Origin: Tetrapisispora phaffii CBS 4417
Taxonomy: Eukaryota > Ascomycota > Saccharomycetes > Saccharomycetales > Saccharomycetaceae
Assembly: GCF_000236905.1 (NCBI RefSeq)
Contig: NC_016523.1
Span: 806,001-870,000, forward strand
Reading direction: 5' to 3'
Length of the DNA: 64,000 nucleotides
A model generated the notes under the pieces. That model did not search any database. It saw only the letters and a program-made list of their open reading frames with translations, and was not told the DNA's origin. Positions 61,294-64,000 of this stretch are shown here, one piece after another. Each line of letters opens with the position of its first letter. The first letter of the stretch is position 1. Made by a program: the position numbers and the translations under genes.

Positions 61294-64000
61294 ATGTCAT
61301 GGACACAGGTGAAAAATTATGATATTCCAATATACATACCAGCCTCATCGAGAGGAATGGATTATAAGCTATGTAGACTACCTAATGGGATACTGACCAT
61401 GGTCATTTCTGATCCATCTAGAGAAATGGCATCATGTTCATTATCTGTCGCTACGGGATCCCACAATGATCCGTCAGTGATTCCAGGTCTTGCACATTTG
61501 TGTGAGCATATGATTTTAAGTGCAGGGTCAAAAAAATATCCAGATCCAAATTCCTATCATAAATTAATTTCTGAAAGCAATGGTTCTCATAATGCATACA
61601 CAACAGGAGAACAGACAACATTTTATTTTGAAATTCCATGTTTATTTACTTCATCAGAATCTAATTTTGAAAGGTTACTTGATATTTTCTCTTCATCTTT
61701 TAAAGATCCTCTGTTTAAGGAAACATCTGTCAATAAGGAAATATATGCTATCGAAAGTGAACATGACGGGAATACCTGTAATCTTACGAAAATACTATAT
61801 CATGCCACAAGACTATTAGCAAATAGTAAACATCCATTTAGTAGATTTTCAACCGGCAATATTACAACACTAGGGAAAGGTGCAAAATTATTAAAGACAA
61901 CTTCAAAAAAATTATTAGAAAGTTATTTTAAAACAAATTATAATGCTTCAAATATGACACTTTGTATTAAAGGACCCCAGTCGGTGAATGTTCTAACAAA
62001 ATATGCTCTAACATATTTTAATGGTATAGATGATAGTATTCGAAATGATAACACATTCATAAAAAGTTTAAAGAGTCCGGTTTATATGCACCAAAGGTTT
62101 TCATTTTCATCATTGTCACAAGAGTCAGCCATGTCTAAAGGAAATGAAGAAGACTGCAGGTTAGAGGACTTTCACATTCTATCAAATGCATACAATCCAA
62201 AGTACAAGGACATCAAATGTTTTAAAAGGAATCCAAATCATAATGCTATTTTTATTAAATCTACAAAACAACCTATTCTCAGATTATTATTTCCCATTGA
62301 TATGGATGATGACTATTTCAATAAAGATGATCTATTAAGGTTTATTATGGTATGGTGCGAATTATTCGGTGATGAAAATGACAACTCTTTATGTTATTTC
62401 TTAAAGAAAGATAATTTAATTACAGATTGTTTTGCATTCCACTCAAATTTTGCACTTAATAGTGTAGGTTTAGTAGTAGAATTAAGTCTAACTGGTACCG
62501 GGGTAAAAAACCAAGAGCTTATAATAAATTCAATTTGTAACTCTGCGATTGAAAAATTATCAGAGGCTAATGACACTGAGCTAGCACGGTTTTTATCTGA
62601 ATGTAATACCATTGACATTATCAGGTTCATAAATAAAGGTAAAGAAGATACCTCTATGGATGAAATTTCTGAGATATCCTCACGGTTACAAGAAAATTTG
62701 GCTCTTAATAGGCCATCTTTTTTACTTAAGGAATTTCCTTTCATCAATGACTACAGTGAAACAGGAATATCTAATTTTGAGGAGAATGAATGGAGTAAGA
62801 ATTGGTGGCTATCAAAAGCTTACAACTTTCAACAGTTTTTAAAAAGATACGTTAACAGAAAAAATCTTAGAATATTATTTCTTGGAGATATAGAAACACC
62901 AAAATTTACTACATTAACAGAAGATTTAAAGGTATATAGTACTGATCCATTCTATGATTTTGAATACATTACATTTAAGTACAAATTTAAAGCCAATCAA
63001 TTACGACAAGAAGATGATATATTTAGAAATATCGGAATCCCAAAGAGGAACACATTCATGCCAGAGATTGGGAAATCACTTGCAATCCTTTCTGCAAATT
63101 TGGAAGCTATATTAAAGCGTAATGAGTCAATTGGATATCCAATTATTTATAATAATTCTATAGAGTCCAAACCAGGGCTGGTGCTTAAAAACAGCAATCA
63201 GGAGACGTGGGTTTTAAATAGTCCTCTTCAACATTCAAGTACTGAATCTTCAATATTTTCTTTTGAGATAACTAACTGGTCAATAAAACCTTCACCTGCT
63301 AGTACAATGCATTTGGAAGTGTTGGGTCAATTATTAGGGATATTGATGACAAGAGAATTATATCCAGCTTTAAGGCTCGGGTATACTTATGAAATAGGTG
63401 CTTCGGTCAACGGTGATGTTAAATTAATGATAACCATAAGTGGTTTCCAAAGTGGGATAATGAGTCTTTTACAAAACATAATTAAAATTTGCAATAGTAT
63501 ATCTATAAAGAATCCAACTGTAACACATTCAGCACTTCATAGGGCTCGGGTTATGACAAGAAGAAAGTATGAAGATGCAGCATCAGGTAATTCTGTAAAA
63601 CTGGCTTCTGTAGGTTTATTGATAATGTTGGAAAAACATATGTGGACTTTGGAAGATAGATTTGATGCTTTGGAAGAATCTGATATAAATTCTTTCTACA
63701 ACTTTTGTTCTCAATTTTTTAAATCAGCAAAATATATTAAAAGTTTTATCAGCGGCACTAATGAATTAGCTATGAAGTTGAGCCACTTAATATACGATCA
63801 TTGGATTCTTAGTGATACAATTAGTTTAAATTATTTTGAAAAAAATAATATTTTATCAACATGTTTCCTTAAACCAGGTGAAAATGTGTATTTCCAACAC
63901 CCCGGTGACGAAGGAGATATAAATAATTGTATCAACTATTTCATTCAAACTGGTGAAAGGAACAATGAATACATAGCAACATTGACATCATTGACGGATT
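61294..64000 (+). CDS. AXL1: Axl1 insulinase-family metalloprotease, 3' end outside the window
   Basis: Axl1 makes the N-terminal cut of a-factor precursor and is a bud-site determinant for axial budding in haploids. The frame opens at the ATG at 61294 (MSWTQVKNYDIPIYIP) and stays open to the window edge; about 902 codons are visible and S. cerevisiae Axl1 has 1208. The M16 zinc-binding motif HxxEH is HLCEH at residues 68-72, followed by the conserved SKKYPDPNSYHKLISESNGS region and the downstream acidic helix ESEHD. I checked the frame at several points along its length and found no stop. Neighbouring cyclins support synteny with YPR122W. Confidence 0.94.
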   Translation, partial: MSWTQVKNYDIPIYIPASSRGMDYKLCRLPNGILTMVISDPSREMASCSLSVATGSHNDPSVIPGLAHLCEHMILSAGSKKYPDPNSYHKLISESNGSHNAYTTGEQTTFYFEIPCLFTSSESNFERLLDIFSSSFKDPLFKETSVNKEIYAIESEHDGNTCNLTKILYHATRLLANSKHPFSRFSTGNITTLGKGAKLLKTTSKKLLESYFKTNYNASNMTLCIKGPQSVNVLTKYALTYFNGIDDSIRNDNTFIKSLKSPVYMHQRFSFSSLSQESAMSKGNEEDCRLEDFHILSNAYNPKYKDIKCFKRNPNHNAIFIKSTKQPILRLLFPIDMDDDYFNKDDLLRFIMVWCELFGDENDNSLCYFLKKDNLITDCFAFHSNFALNSVGLVVELSLTGTGVKNQELIINSICNSAIEKLSEANDTELARFLSECNTIDIIRFINKGKEDTSMDEISEISSRLQENLALNRPSFLLKEFPFINDYSETGISNFEENEWSKNWWLSKAYNFQQFLKRYVNRKNLRILFLGDIETPKFTTLTEDLKVYSTDPFYDFEYITFKYKFKANQLRQEDDIFRNIGIPKRNTFMPEIGKSLAILSANLEAILKRNESIGYPIIYNNSIESKPGLVLKNSNQETWVLNSPLQHSSTESSIFSFEITNWSIKPSPASTMHLEVLGQLLGILMTRELYPALRLGYTYEIGASVNGDVKLMITISGFQSGIMSLLQNIIKICNSISIKNPTVTHSALHRARVMTRRKYEDAASGNSVKLASVGLLIMLEKHMWTLEDRFDALEESDINSFYNFCSQFFKSAKYIKSFISGTNELAMKLSHLIYDHWILSDTISLNYFEKNNILSTCFLKPGENVYFQHPGDEGDINNCINYFIQTGERNNEYIATLTSLTD

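Overview
The window is a gene-dense, AT-rich chromosome segment from a budding yeast of the family Saccharomycetaceae. Nearly all genes are intronless and about 1-1.5 kb or more apart from short spacers, and almost every product is recognisable as the orthologue of a named Saccharomyces cerevisiae protein. Two nuclear tRNA genes with Pol III terminators are present, plus one 185-base run of N (53073-53257).

Left block (1-15.4 kb): MPP6 (5' end cut by the window), YIH1, TAH1, then a divergent pair SIP3/YSP1-type and SLA2-type, then BUD31, HCM1 and RAD18. MPP6-YIH1-TAH1-BUD31-HCM1-RAD18 merges genes that S. cerevisiae splits between chromosomes XIV (YNR024W) and III (YCR059C-YCR066W). The SIP3/SLA2 pair belongs to another S. 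cerevisiae block (YNL257C, YNL243W) and looks inserted. Right block (15.8-64 kb): RPC40, PRP31, DBF2, DRN1, MRD1, VAS1, TPC1, PIS1, ASK10/RGC1, RRG8, ESP1, a YPR117W/Hobbit-type lipid-transfer protein, a CLB1/2-type cyclin, a CLB5/6-type cyclin and AXL1 (cut by the right edge). This interleaves S. cerevisiae VII (YGR091-YGR109) with XVI (YPR110-YPR122). Genes expected from that merged order (RRP46, TEL2, MRI1 and others) are missing, some of them essential. That fits a post-whole-genome-duplication yeast that kept a different set of copies from S. cerevisiae; the species itself cannot be named from this.

Functions are mostly housekeeping: ribosome/RNA biogenesis (MPP6, TAH1, RPC40, MRD1), splicing and RNA turnover (BUD31, PRP31, DRN1), cell cycle (HCM1, DBF2, ESP1, two B cyclins), DNA repair (RAD18), lipid synthesis/transport (SIP3, PIS1, YPR117W), endocytosis (SLA2-like), mitochondrial supply (TPC1, RRG8), translation (VAS1), osmotic control of glycerol efflux (ASK10/RGC1) and budding/pheromone processing (AXL1). 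Promoter elements fit: PAC/RRPE motifs at RPC40 and MRD1, a PAC at YIH1/TAH1, SCB/MCB at HCM1.

The most unusual points are: (1) an SLA2-type gene that ends before the actin-binding THATCH module and carries about a dozen Ark1/Prk1-type TG motifs; (2) RRG8 split by an apparent -1 frameshift at an A7 run; (3) the 3.3 kb gene desert upstream of tRNA-Leu, with diverged repeated modules, the N gap and a TCGTTTA motif repeated at exactly 25-bp spacing; (4) a roughly 70% GC island with a perfect hairpin between SIP3 and SLA2; and (5) PAC promoter motifs without a matching gene, one of them where RRP46 lies in S. cerevisiae.
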